From contig CALAPG010000391.1 of NCBI GenBank assembly GCA_937889485.1, forward strand, positions 1 through 6,181: DNA of 6,181 nt, given 5' to 3'. This document shows positions 1-4,983 of this stretch, in pieces (position 1 is the stretch's first letter; the number at the start of each line of letters is the position of its first letter). The position numbers and the translations under genes are program-made. Origin of the DNA: an uncultured Moraxella sp. Lineage in GTDB: Bacteria > Pseudomonadota > Gammaproteobacteria > Pseudomonadales > Moraxellaceae. The notes below the pieces were generated by a model that was given only the letters and a program-made list of their open reading frames with translations, was not told the origin of the DNA and did no database searches.

Positions 1-17
1 ATATATGTTAATTTTTT

Positions 18-49
18 GCAATTTTTTTCAAAAAAATAGCATTTTTTTT
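18..49 (+). terminator. Possible AT-rich terminator of an upstream gene (weak)
   Basis: Positions 21-37 form an inverted repeat: A plus seven T, a central C, then seven A plus T. It is flanked by GC on both sides (18-19 and 39-40) and followed by eight T (42-49). A hairpin followed by a T run resembles an intrinsic terminator for a gene ending left of the window. The stem is almost entirely A:T, so it would be weak, and the pattern may only be an AT-rich spacer. A second small dyad, TAGCA (37-41) with TGCTA (49-53), overlaps it. Confidence 0.25.
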
Positions 50-56
50 GCTAAAG

Positions 57-97
57 ACCCTATTTTAGAGGGCTAAAGCTATCAAACAGGGTTTTTT
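57..97 (+). other. Non-coding repeats: competing small stems and a 7-bp direct repeat
   Basis: ACCCT at 57-61 can pair either with AGGG at 69-72 (7-base loop) or with AGGGT at 88-92, which runs into six T (92-97). The second pairing resembles a terminator with a short stem. GCTAAAG occurs at 50-56 and again at 72-78, 22 bp apart, or about two helical turns. No reading frame of note is present here. The function is unknown: upstream terminator remnants or protein-binding repeats are both possible. Confidence 0.25.
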
Positions 98-191
98 GGG
101 TATGATTTCATGATTTTCCTTGTACAAATAACGTGCCCACCACACAATAATACAAGTAATTAATGTATCGTTACTCAATTACTGCAAATAT

Positions 192-213
192 CAGCTGATT
201 CTAGAATCTGCTG
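192..213. promoter_or_regulatory. Near-perfect 22-bp palindrome, candidate operator
   Basis: The half-sites are CAGCTGATTCT (192-202) and AGAATCTGCTG (203-213). Ten of eleven base pairs are complementary; only T196/T209 fails. The inner 12 bp (197-208) are perfect. The palindrome ends five bases before the TATAAT box at 219-224 and covers the -35 position, which is where a dimeric repressor or activator would bind. Because it lies upstream of the expected transcription start, it is more likely a DNA-binding site than an RNA hairpin. I do not recognise the motif as a known regulator's consensus. Confidence 0.5.
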
Positions 214-224
214 TTGGTTATAAT
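195..224 (+). promoter_or_regulatory. Probable sigma-70 promoter for the M48 protease gene
   Basis: A perfect TATAAT lies at 219-224. The matching -35 hexamer is poor: CTGATT at 195-200 with an 18-bp spacer agrees with TTGACA at three positions. Transcription would start near 231, giving a leader of about 28 bases before the GTG start at 259. A weak -35 overlapped by a palindrome (192-213) suggests regulation at this promoter. Confidence 0.5.
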
Positions 225-258
225 GCCCAGTTAATGATACAAACATTTGGAGATAACC

Positions 259-1080
259 GTGCGCGTGTTAAAAAAAATTTTGTTACCCAGTATGGCAATG
301 TTGACCTTGGCAGGTGTTGTGGGTTGTTCCTCAACCACTGACACGGGCGCCATCGGGGTCAATCGCAACCAACTGCTTGTGATATCTGGTGATCAAGTAC
401 AGCAATTATCCAATCAAGCATTTCAAGAGGAGATTGCTAAGGCACGTGCCCAAGGTGTGTTAGATAAAAATCCCGCTCAACTTGATAGGCTAAAGCGTGT
501 GGCTAATCGGCTTGTGCCGCAAACAAGCGCCTACCGCCCCGATGCCAAAAACTGGGCTTGGGAAGTGCACGTGATTAATAGTAAAGAGTTGAATGCTCAT
601 GTGCTACCAGGGGGCAAAATCGTATTTTATTCGGGAATTATTGAACGCTTAAATCTTACCGATGATGAAATTGCGGCAATCATGGGACATGAGATGTCGC
701 ATGCCTTGCGCGAGCATACGCGTGAGCGTCTTTCTCGCCAAGTTGCTACCCAAACGGGTATTGGTATTGCTGCCAGCGTGCTTGGGCTGTCTTCTGGTCA
801 AGCTCAAATTGCCAATGTTGCAGGCGATTTGGGGCTGACTTTGCCAAATAGTCGCACTCAAGAAAGCGAGGCGGATTTGATGGGGCTTGAGCTTATGGCA
901 CGTGCAGGTTATGATCCTAATGCCGCCGTTAGTCTTTGGAAAAAAATGCAAGCGGTTGAAGGACGTGGTGAGCCACCACAGTTTTTAAGTACTCACCCTG
1001 TAAGTTCGGCACGCATTGCTAGTTTACAGGGCATGCTACCGCGAGTAATGCCGCTTTATCAGCAAAGCCGTTATCGTTAA
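259..1080 (+). CDS. M48 family zinc metalloprotease, lipoprotein (LoiP/YcaL-like)
   Basis: Probable periplasmic, membrane-anchored protease of 273 aa. In this family (E. coli LoiP, YcaL, BepA) such enzymes degrade or quality-control envelope proteins. A GTG start is chosen because GGAG at 249-252 sits six bases upstream; an in-frame TTG at 247 would overlap that ribosome site. The N-terminus is basic (RVLKK), then hydrophobic, ending in the lipobox VVGC, so Cys23 should be acylated. The zinc motif HEMSH (144-148) supplies His144, Glu145 and His148, and ESEAD (202-206) gives the third ligand, most likely Glu202. STHP (244-247) matches the conserved C-terminal His-Pro seen in M48 lipoproteins. 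The domain covers roughly residues 80-260 and no TPR tail follows, so it resembles the ~250-aa LoiP/YcaL type rather than BepA. All key residues are present. The exact substrate cannot be read from the sequence. Confidence 0.93.
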   Translation: MRVLKKILLPSMAMLTLAGVVGCSSTTDTGAIGVNRNQLLVISGDQVQQLSNQAFQEEIAKARAQGVLDKNPAQLDRLKRVANRLVPQTSAYRPDAKNWAWEVHVINSKELNAHVLPGGKIVFYSGIIERLNLTDDEIAAIMGHEMSHALREHTRERLSRQVATQTGIGIAASVLGLSSGQAQIANVAGDLGLTLPNSRTQESEADLMGLELMARAGYDPNAAVSLWKKMQAVEGRGEPPQFLSTHPVSSARIASLQGMLPRVMPLYQQSRYR

Positions 1081-1113
1081 TCTGCAAAAGTTGCGCACAT
1101 TGGGTAAGTCATT

Positions 1114-1569
1114 ATGAATCAGCTAGACATGAGTTTGGTCGTCTTGTGCGTCTTACTTGCTTGTGGTATTGTCATTCACAACAATACAATTTGGCTAACG
1201 GCAAGTTTGCTGATTTTGGTTAAAGTGTTGCCCATTCAGCACCATATTTTTCCTTATATTCAGCAATATGGGCTCAATCTAGGAATTTTAATACTGACCC
1301 TAACTTTGCTTACCCCCATTGCTACGGGAGAGCTTAGTAATAAAGATTTACTAAAGTCTTTTAGCAGCTGGCAGTCGCTTGCGGCAATCGCGGTGGGGTT
1401 ACTAGTTACTTGGCTAGGTGCGCGCGGCGTCAAGCTATTGAGTGCAGACCCCAATGTGGTGACAGGCTTGTTGGTGGGTACTGTTGCGGGGGTGGTGCTG
1501 TTTCGTGGCGTACCTGTAGGTCCACTTATTGCTGCAGGGATTTTATCATTGGTATATTGGTCAAAATAG
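1114..1569 (+). CDS. DUF441/UPF0756 (YeaL-type) inner-membrane protein
   Basis: A 151-aa polytopic membrane protein that closely resembles E. coli YeaL (148 aa) along its length. Shared blocks include TPIATGEL (67-74), [11 protein letters not shown] (85-95) and the C-terminal [20 protein letters not shown] (121-140). Hydrophobic segments lie at about 6-38 (one long or two short helices), 53-71, 87-105 and 115-149, consistent with the four or so membrane helices of this family. The molecular function of the family is not known to me, so none is assigned. The gene starts 33 bp after the protease stop with no terminator between, so cotranscription is likely. GGGTAAG at 1102-1108 is a modest ribosome site and favours ATG 1114 over the internal ATG at 1129. 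Confidence 0.92.
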   Translation: MNQLDMSLVVLCVLLACGIVIHNNTIWLTASLLILVKVLPIQHHIFPYIQQYGLNLGILILTLTLLTPIATGELSNKDLLKSFSSWQSLAAIAVGLLVTWLGARGVKLLSADPNVVTGLLVGTVAGVVLFRGVPVGPLIAAGILSLVYWSK

Positions 1570-1601
1570 ACAGAAAATAAGGGCGGTATTGGGCATAAAA
1601 G

Positions 1602-1614
1602 TGCTAAAATAGCA
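1602..1614 (+). promoter_or_regulatory. Candidate extended -10 promoter for bolA within a small dyad
   Basis: TGC followed by TAAAAT (1605-1610) forms an extended -10 element. No good -35 hexamer is visible 16-18 bp upstream, which extended -10 promoters can tolerate. The same bases make a dyad, TGCTA (1602-1606) and TAGCA (1610-1614) around AAA. Transcription from here would start near 1617 and leave a leader of about 78 bases before bolA. Confidence 0.4.
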
Positions 1615-1636
1615 GACATATTTGTAGCTTGGTTTT

Positions 1637-1676
1637 ACAGTACTGTGCCCATGCCCATCTTTTAGATGTGCTGTTT
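1637..1676 (+). other. Palindrome and small hairpin in the spacer before bolA
   Basis: ACAGTACTGT at 1637-1646 is a perfect 10-bp palindrome. Just after it, CATCT (1656-1660) and AGATG (1664-1668) form a 5-bp stem with a TTT loop, extended past one mismatch by GC/GC (1653-1654 and 1670-1671) and followed by TGTTTT. The second element may be a weak terminator for the preceding membrane-protein gene or a hairpin in the bolA leader. The short stem does not allow a firm choice. Confidence 0.3.
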
Positions 1677-1694
1677 TGATAAGTGGAGAAAAAC

Positions 1695-2027
1695 ATGTCT
1701 GAACTTGCCGCCCCAATCGCCGATGATATCACTTTGCGTTTACAAACCTTTGCCCCAAGTGTTTTACACTTAGAAAACGAGTCTATGCGTCATGCAGGTT
1801 ATTTTGAGGGTAAAGAGAGCCATTTTAAATTAACCCTTGTCAGTGACGTGTTTACCGATAAACGCCTCGTACAACGTCACCAAATGGTGTACGCGTTGGT
1901 CAATGATTTATTGGTGCAAGGCGGTGGGCAAGTGCACGCGTTTGCGATTCATGCTTATACCCCCACTGAATGGCAAGCGCTGGGACAAGCTCCTGCCAGC
2001 CCAAATTGCGCGGGACAAAACCACTAA
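1695..2027 (+). CDS. bolA: BolA family protein
   Basis: A 110-aa protein aligning over its length with E. coli BolA (105 aa). Recognisable blocks are ENESMRHAG (27-35), ESHFKLTLVSDVFT (41-54), RLVQRHQMVYALVNDLL (57-73, the helix-turn-helix-like part of the fold), and AFAIHAYTPTEW (82-93) containing the invariant histidine His86. Even the tail ASPNCAG resembles the end of E. coli BolA. BolA proteins bind Fe-S clusters together with monothiol glutaredoxins and have been reported to bind DNA and affect cell shape and stress responses. The histidines needed for cluster sharing are present. The start is ATG 1695, six bases after GGAG (1685-1688); a GTG at 1683 overlaps that ribosome site. The next gene begins 11 bp downstream, so the two are almost certainly cotranscribed. 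Confidence 0.93.
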   Translation: MSELAAPIADDITLRLQTFAPSVLHLENESMRHAGYFEGKESHFKLTLVSDVFTDKRLVQRHQMVYALVNDLLVQGGGQVHAFAIHAYTPTEWQALGQAPASPNCAGQNH

Positions 2028-2038
2028 CGAGGGATTTT

Positions 2039-2404
2039 ATGAAACACGTGCATATGCTGTTTGCGGTACTTACCATCGCACTATTTTTGTATCAGTTTGG
2101 TTTGGTGATGACTGGCAAGTCAGGACAATGGCCCAACAAGGGCTTAAAGATTGGCAGTCATGTGATTTATACCTTGCTGCTCATAACAGGCGTGGTAACC
2201 CTAATGCCGCTTATTAAGTTAATAGGCATACCTCATTGGGTGATCGCTAAGGTTATTTTATTTGTGGTGGCTATTTCGGCAAATATTAAAGCGACTCGTG
2301 CCAATGCCCTACCCAATCAAGCCAAAGCGGGTATGCTGATTGCTTTGGTAGCGTATGTTGGAATTGTCATGTTGGCGGTTGCTAAGCCCATGAATTTATT
2401 TTGA
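2039..2404 (+). CDS. SirB2-like small inner-membrane protein
   Basis: A 121-aa protein with four hydrophobic segments at about 5-23, 38-58, 64-82 and 96-115. The pattern HxxY with a conserved-looking histidine at 41 at the start of helix 2, and the basic AxxKATRA segment (residues 81-89) after helix 3, resemble the SirB2 family (E. coli YchQ, about 130 aa). That family's biochemical role is unclear to me despite the historical 'invasion regulator' name, so I assign none. ATG 2039 is preceded by GAGGG (2029-2033) at a five-base spacing. The frame stays open upstream to 1970, but that extension would lie inside bolA and add a hydrophilic N-terminus. The gene is tightly linked to bolA. Confidence 0.8.
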   Translation: MKHVHMLFAVLTIALFLYQFGLVMTGKSGQWPNKGLKIGSHVIYTLLLITGVVTLMPLIKLIGIPHWVIAKVILFVVAISANIKATRANALPNQAKAGMLIALVAYVGIVMLAVAKPMNLF

Positions 2405-2427
2405 CCCGCCAATCTTCTCTAATAGTT

Positions 2428-2435
2428 TAAGGAGT
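2428..2435 (+). promoter_or_regulatory. Strong ribosome binding site setting a TTG start
   Basis: TAAGGAGT is a near-perfect Shine-Dalgarno sequence. GGAG (2431-2434) lies eight bases before TTG at 2443. The nearer GTG at 2434 reaches a stop codon after one further codon, so TTG is the only sensible start for the lipoprotein. The strong ribosome site may offset the weak start codon. Confidence 0.8.
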
Positions 2436-2442
2436 GTGCTAG

Positions 2443-2835
2443 TTGAAAGCACCCATTCACGCGACCATTTATGCCTGTCTTGCTGCTTTAACTTTAAGCG
2501 CTTGTAGCAGTTTACCAAAACCTGCCTATGTGTCGCCCAATAACTATCAAAGCTACCAATGCGCACAGCTCGCTAGTGAATATACGCGCGTTAACCAATA
2601 CATTGATGCTAGCGCCAATCAGCGCACAGGCTTGCAGGCATCGGGGATTGGTATTGGGGTAACGGGTGGTCGAGGCGGTATTTACCCTACGGTAAGTGTT
2701 GGCTTGGGTAGTGTTAATGGCGGCAATCGCCATAACTTATCAACTGCCATGGGACAACGGGAGGCGATGATACAGGCGGCACGACAAAAACAATGCGCCT
2801 TTGTTGACGGCATTAAGCTCTATAACGAAAAATAA
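2443..2835 (+). CDS. Glycine-rich lipoprotein of unknown function
   Basis: A 130-aa protein that I do not assign to a named family. The N-terminus is a lipoprotein signal: Lys2, a hydrophobic stretch, then the lipobox LSAC with Cys21. Position +2 is Ser, so outer-membrane sorting is expected under the E. coli Lol rule. After a Pro/Asn-rich linker (24-36), residues 37-63 look helical. A glycine-rich, alternating segment follows (68-94, with runs such as GIGIGVTGGRGG), which could be a beta-hairpin or a membrane-inserting stretch. A helical tail (101-117) leads to Cys118. Cys40 and Cys118 are the only cysteines in the mature part besides the lipidated one and could form a disulfide. The gene lies 38 bp after the SirB2-like gene and just before a terminator, so it is probably the last gene of the bolA unit. 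The TTG start is supported by its ribosome site. Confidence 0.8.
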   Translation: MKAPIHATIYACLAALTLSACSSLPKPAYVSPNNYQSYQCAQLASEYTRVNQYIDASANQRTGLQASGIGIGVTGGRGGIYPTVSVGLGSVNGGNRHNLSTAMGQREAMIQAARQKQCAFVDGIKLYNEK

Positions 2836-2860
2836 ATTCTCTGCATACCCCTTTTTTATT

Positions 2861-2896
2861 AAAGTGCCGATGTTAGCTAACATTGGCACTTTTTTT
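2861..2896 (+). terminator. Strong intrinsic terminator
   Basis: AAAGTGCCGATGTTAG (2861-2876) pairs with CTAACATTGGCACTTT (2877-2892) over 16 bp, with a single G:T pair and a short loop in the central AGCT. A run of seven T (2890-2896) follows. It starts 25 bp after the lipoprotein stop codon and ends the bolA-to-lipoprotein transcription unit. The reverse strand has only a short T run, so it works mainly for + strand transcripts. Confidence 0.92.
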
Positions 2897-2963
2897 AATC
2901 ATTTTTTGAACAGCCTAGTCACACTTATTTTTTTTATTTCGATAAAGAGTGTATCGTTTTAGA

Positions 2964-2993
2964 TTGACAAGTTACCAATATTTTGATTAAGAT
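2964..2993 (+). promoter_or_regulatory. Candidate sigma-70 promoter for the acyl-CoA synthetase operon
   Basis: A perfect TTGACA (2964-2969) is followed after 18 bp by TAAGAT (2988-2993), which matches TATAAT at four of six positions. Transcription would start near 3000, leaving a leader of about 180 bases containing the 3107-3146 hairpin. The inverted repeat CGATA/TATCG (2940-2956) sits eight bases upstream of the -35 box and could be an activator or repressor site. I do not recognise a LiuR or PsrA consensus here. Confidence 0.45.
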
Positions 2994-3106
2994 GGAGGCA
3001 GACAATTAAAAAGATAACATGAAGATTTTCAATTAGTTAATTAAAACAACCCTCATTCCTGCCCTAAGTCAAGGATTACTTAAAGGTAGATATGCCGTGT
3101 AGCAAG

Positions 3107-3146
3107 GCGCTAGCAGAGGTTACCCCTGCAAGGTCTTTGCTAGCGC
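3107..3146 (+). promoter_or_regulatory. Leader hairpin with an alternative fold
   Basis: GCGCTAGCA (3107-3115) and TGCTAGCGC (3138-3146) form a perfect 9-bp stem. The stem continues inward by up to six more pairs, four of them G:U. A competing hairpin, GCAGAGG (3113-3119) with CCCCTGC (3123-3129), uses bases of the left arm, so the two exclude each other. The long stem is followed by GCATTGTTTT, which is not a clean terminator tail. The start codon lies 35 bases further on. It may be a leader control element, a dyad operator or simply a stable stem. Confidence 0.4.
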
Positions 3147-3181
3147 GCATTGTTTTATAGTCAATTAGAAAGGATGCTATC

Positions 3182-4918
3182 ATGACCAAAGACGTGCTCA
3201 CCCTGCCACGCATCAATATGGGGGCAAAATCTGCCAATGCCCCGCTCGCCCAAAGCTATGACAAAGGGCCTGTTACCCCTTTGATTGAGCTGACTATTGG
3301 GGATTTTTTTGATCAAATCGTTGAACAAAACCCTGACAAAGAAGCGTTAGTTTCTGCCCATCAGCACATTCGTCTGACCTACCGTGAGCTACAGCAAAAG
3401 GTCAATCAACTTGCCAGCACCCTGATTGGCATGGGTCTGCAAAAAGGTGACCGTGTCGGCATTTGGTCACACAACAATGTGGAATGGGTCATCATGCAGC
3501 TGGCAACTGCCAAAGCAGGGATTGTACTGGTCAATATTAACCCTGCTTATCGCATCTTTGAGCTGGAATACGCCATTAATAAAGTCGATTGCCAAGTGCT
3601 TGTACTGATGCGACACTTTAAAGCCAGTGACTATGCCAAGATGATGCAAGAGCTCGCTCCTGAGGCGCGCCACCAAGACTATCACCATCTTGAGCTTGTG
3701 CAGCTACCTAACCTAAAACGTATCGTATGGATTGATAGCCCTGATGACACTGAAAATTTTGGCTTTATGCAAAAATTCTCAGACTGGTTGGCAGAAGGCG
3801 ATGCCAATGACCCTGCCGTTGCCGAACGCGCCAAAAAGCTCAATCCCAACAACCCCATCAATATTCAATTCACCAGTGGCACCACAGGAACCCCCAAAGG
3901 GGCGACCCTAACCCACCGCAATATCCTAAATAACGGTTATTTTATCGGTGAAGCCATGAACTTGACCGCTGATGACCGCCTATGTATCCCAGTGCCGCTG
4001 TATCACTGCTTTGGGATGGTATTAGGTAACCTTGCCATCTTGACCCACGGCGGCACGATTGTCTATCCAAATGATGGCTTTGACCCAATCACCGTGCTAG
4101 AAACTGTTCAAACAGAAAAATGCACAGGACTGCATGGCGTGCCGACCATGTTTATCTCTGAGCTTGACCATCCTGAATTTAAAAACTACGACCTATCTAC
4201 CCTACGCACAGGCATCATGGCAGGCTCAAGCTGCCCGATTGAGGTAATGCGCCGCGTGATTGAACACATGCACATGAAACAAGTCACCATTGCCTATGGC
4301 ATGACCGAGACGTCACCAGTGTCTTGCCAGACCAATGAGCATACCCCCTTAGACAAACAAGTCTCAACCGTGGGACTGGTGCAGCCCAATTTAGAAGTGA
4401 AGATTATCCACCCCGACACAGGCGAGATTGTGGCAATTGGCGAGACAGGCGAGCTTTGTACCAAAGGCTATTCGGTGATGCTAGGCTACTGGAATGACAC
4501 CAACAAAACCGCTGATGCCATTGTTGATGGCTGGATGCACACAGGCGACCTTGCCACTATGGATGAAGACGGTTATATCAAAATCGTGGGTCGCAGCAAA
4601 GACATGGTGATAAGGGGCGGTGAGAACATCTACCCCGTTGAGATTGAAAACTACCTATACCGTCACCCAAAAATCCGTGATGTGCAAGTGGTGGGTGTAC
4701 CCGACAAAAAATTTGGTGAAGTGTTAGCCGCTTGGATTATTCCCAAAAAAGATAGCCACTTAACCGAACAAGACATTCGCGACTTTTGCCGTGACCATAT
4801 TGCCCATTATAAAGTCCCAACCTATATGAAGTTTGTTGAAGAATTCCCGATGACGGTGACAGGTAAAATTCAAAAATTCAAAATCGTGGAAGCAATGAAA
4901 CAAGAATTGGGGCTATAA
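3182..4918 (+). CDS. AMP-forming acyl-CoA synthetase (fatty/branched-chain acid CoA ligase type)
   Basis: A 578-aa cytoplasmic enzyme of the ANL superfamily. It should convert a carboxylic acid, ATP and CoA into acyl-CoA, AMP and pyrophosphate. All core motifs are intact and in order: the P-loop [10 protein letters not shown] (231-240), YGMTE (372-376), TGD (454-456), GRSKD (470-474) leading into [12 protein letters not shown], and the C-terminal TGKIQK with the adenylation lysine Lys562. The large N-terminal domain and small C-terminal domain are both complete. The ribosome site AAAGGA (3169-3174) lies seven bases before ATG 3182. The carboxylase beta-subunit gene follows 65 bp downstream without a terminator. 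From that context I infer a branched-chain acid substrate such as isovalerate, methylcrotonate or a longer isoprenoid acid. Motifs alone do not separate these from medium-chain fatty acids. Confidence 0.93.
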   Translation: MTKDVLTLPRINMGAKSANAPLAQSYDKGPVTPLIELTIGDFFDQIVEQNPDKEALVSAHQHIRLTYRELQQKVNQLASTLIGMGLQKGDRVGIWSHNNVEWVIMQLATAKAGIVLVNINPAYRIFELEYAINKVDCQVLVLMRHFKASDYAKMMQELAPEARHQDYHHLELVQLPNLKRIVWIDSPDDTENFGFMQKFSDWLAEGDANDPAVAERAKKLNPNNPINIQFTSGTTGTPKGATLTHRNILNNGYFIGEAMNLTADDRLCIPVPLYHCFGMVLGNLAILTHGGTIVYPNDGFDPITVLETVQTEKCTGLHGVPTMFISELDHPEFKNYDLSTLRTGIMAGSSCPIEVMRRVIEHMHMKQVTIAYGMTETSPVSCQTNEHTPLDKQVSTVGLVQPNLEVKIIHPDTGEIVAIGETGELCTKGYSVMLGYWNDTNKTADAIVDGWMHTGDLATMDEDGYIKIVGRSKDMVIRGGENIYPVEIENYLYRHPKIRDVQVVGVPDKKFGEVLAAWIIPKKDSHLTEQDIRDFCRDHIAHYKVPTYMKFVEEFPMTVTGKIQKFKIVEAMKQELGL

Positions 4919-4943
4919 CTGTCGATTTAACAAACTGTAGGGG

Positions 4944-4956
4944 CATATGGCATATG
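4944..4956. repeat. Tandem CATATG pair between the synthetase and carboxylase genes
   Basis: CATATG occurs at 4944-4949 and 4951-4956, separated by one G, so GCATATG repeats with a 7-bp period. Each unit is also a palindrome. The pair lies 27 bp before the carboxylase start codon and upstream of its weak ribosome site. It may be incidental. No terminator is present in this 65-bp gap, so the two genes are likely cotranscribed. Confidence 0.35.
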
Positions 4957-4983
4957 TCCAAATAAAAAATTAGGTAAAACAAC

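Larger units (their letters stand above)
2897..3181 (+). other. Non-coding region before the acyl-CoA synthetase gene
   Basis: This 285-bp AT-rich stretch has no supportable gene; the only start-like ATGs (2992, 3019) open frames of five codons. It holds a short inverted repeat, CGATA (2940-2944) and TATCG (2952-2956), a candidate promoter (2964-2993), TTAATTAA (3037-3044), a repeated TCAATTAG (3029-3036 and 3161-3168) and a leader hairpin (3107-3146). I see no tRNA or recognised riboswitch. Confidence 0.6.

Noticed and set aside
247..258. TTG at 247 as the protease start, adding four residues
   Set aside because: It overlaps the GGAG ribosome site (249-252) that is correctly spaced for GTG 259, and the shorter form gives a typical lipoprotein signal.
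649..951. Antisense open frame over the protease zinc motif
   Set aside because: The + strand encodes the HEXXH protease; the antisense translation has no recognisable features.
1260..1619. Antisense open frame over the DUF441 gene
   Set aside because: The + strand matches the YeaL family along its length; the reverse product is rich in Ser/Thr/Pro without a domain.
1683..1694. GTG at 1683 as the bolA start
   Set aside because: It lies within the GTGGAG ribosome site; ATG 1695 has ideal spacing and matches the BolA N-terminus.
1970..2038. Upstream extension of the SirB2-like gene
   Set aside because: It would overlap the bolA 3' end and add a hydrophilic tail ahead of the first membrane helix; ATG 2039 has its own GAGGG site.
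1837..2217. Open + strand frame overlapping bolA and the SirB2-like gene
   Set aside because: It lies across two well-supported genes in another frame, with low-complexity, unfamily-like translation and no ribosome site.
2992..3036. Five-codon frames at ATG 2992 and ATG 3019 as a leader peptide
   Set aside because: Neither has a suitable ribosome site or a run of regulatory codons such as Leu or Ile, so attenuation by a leader peptide is not supported.
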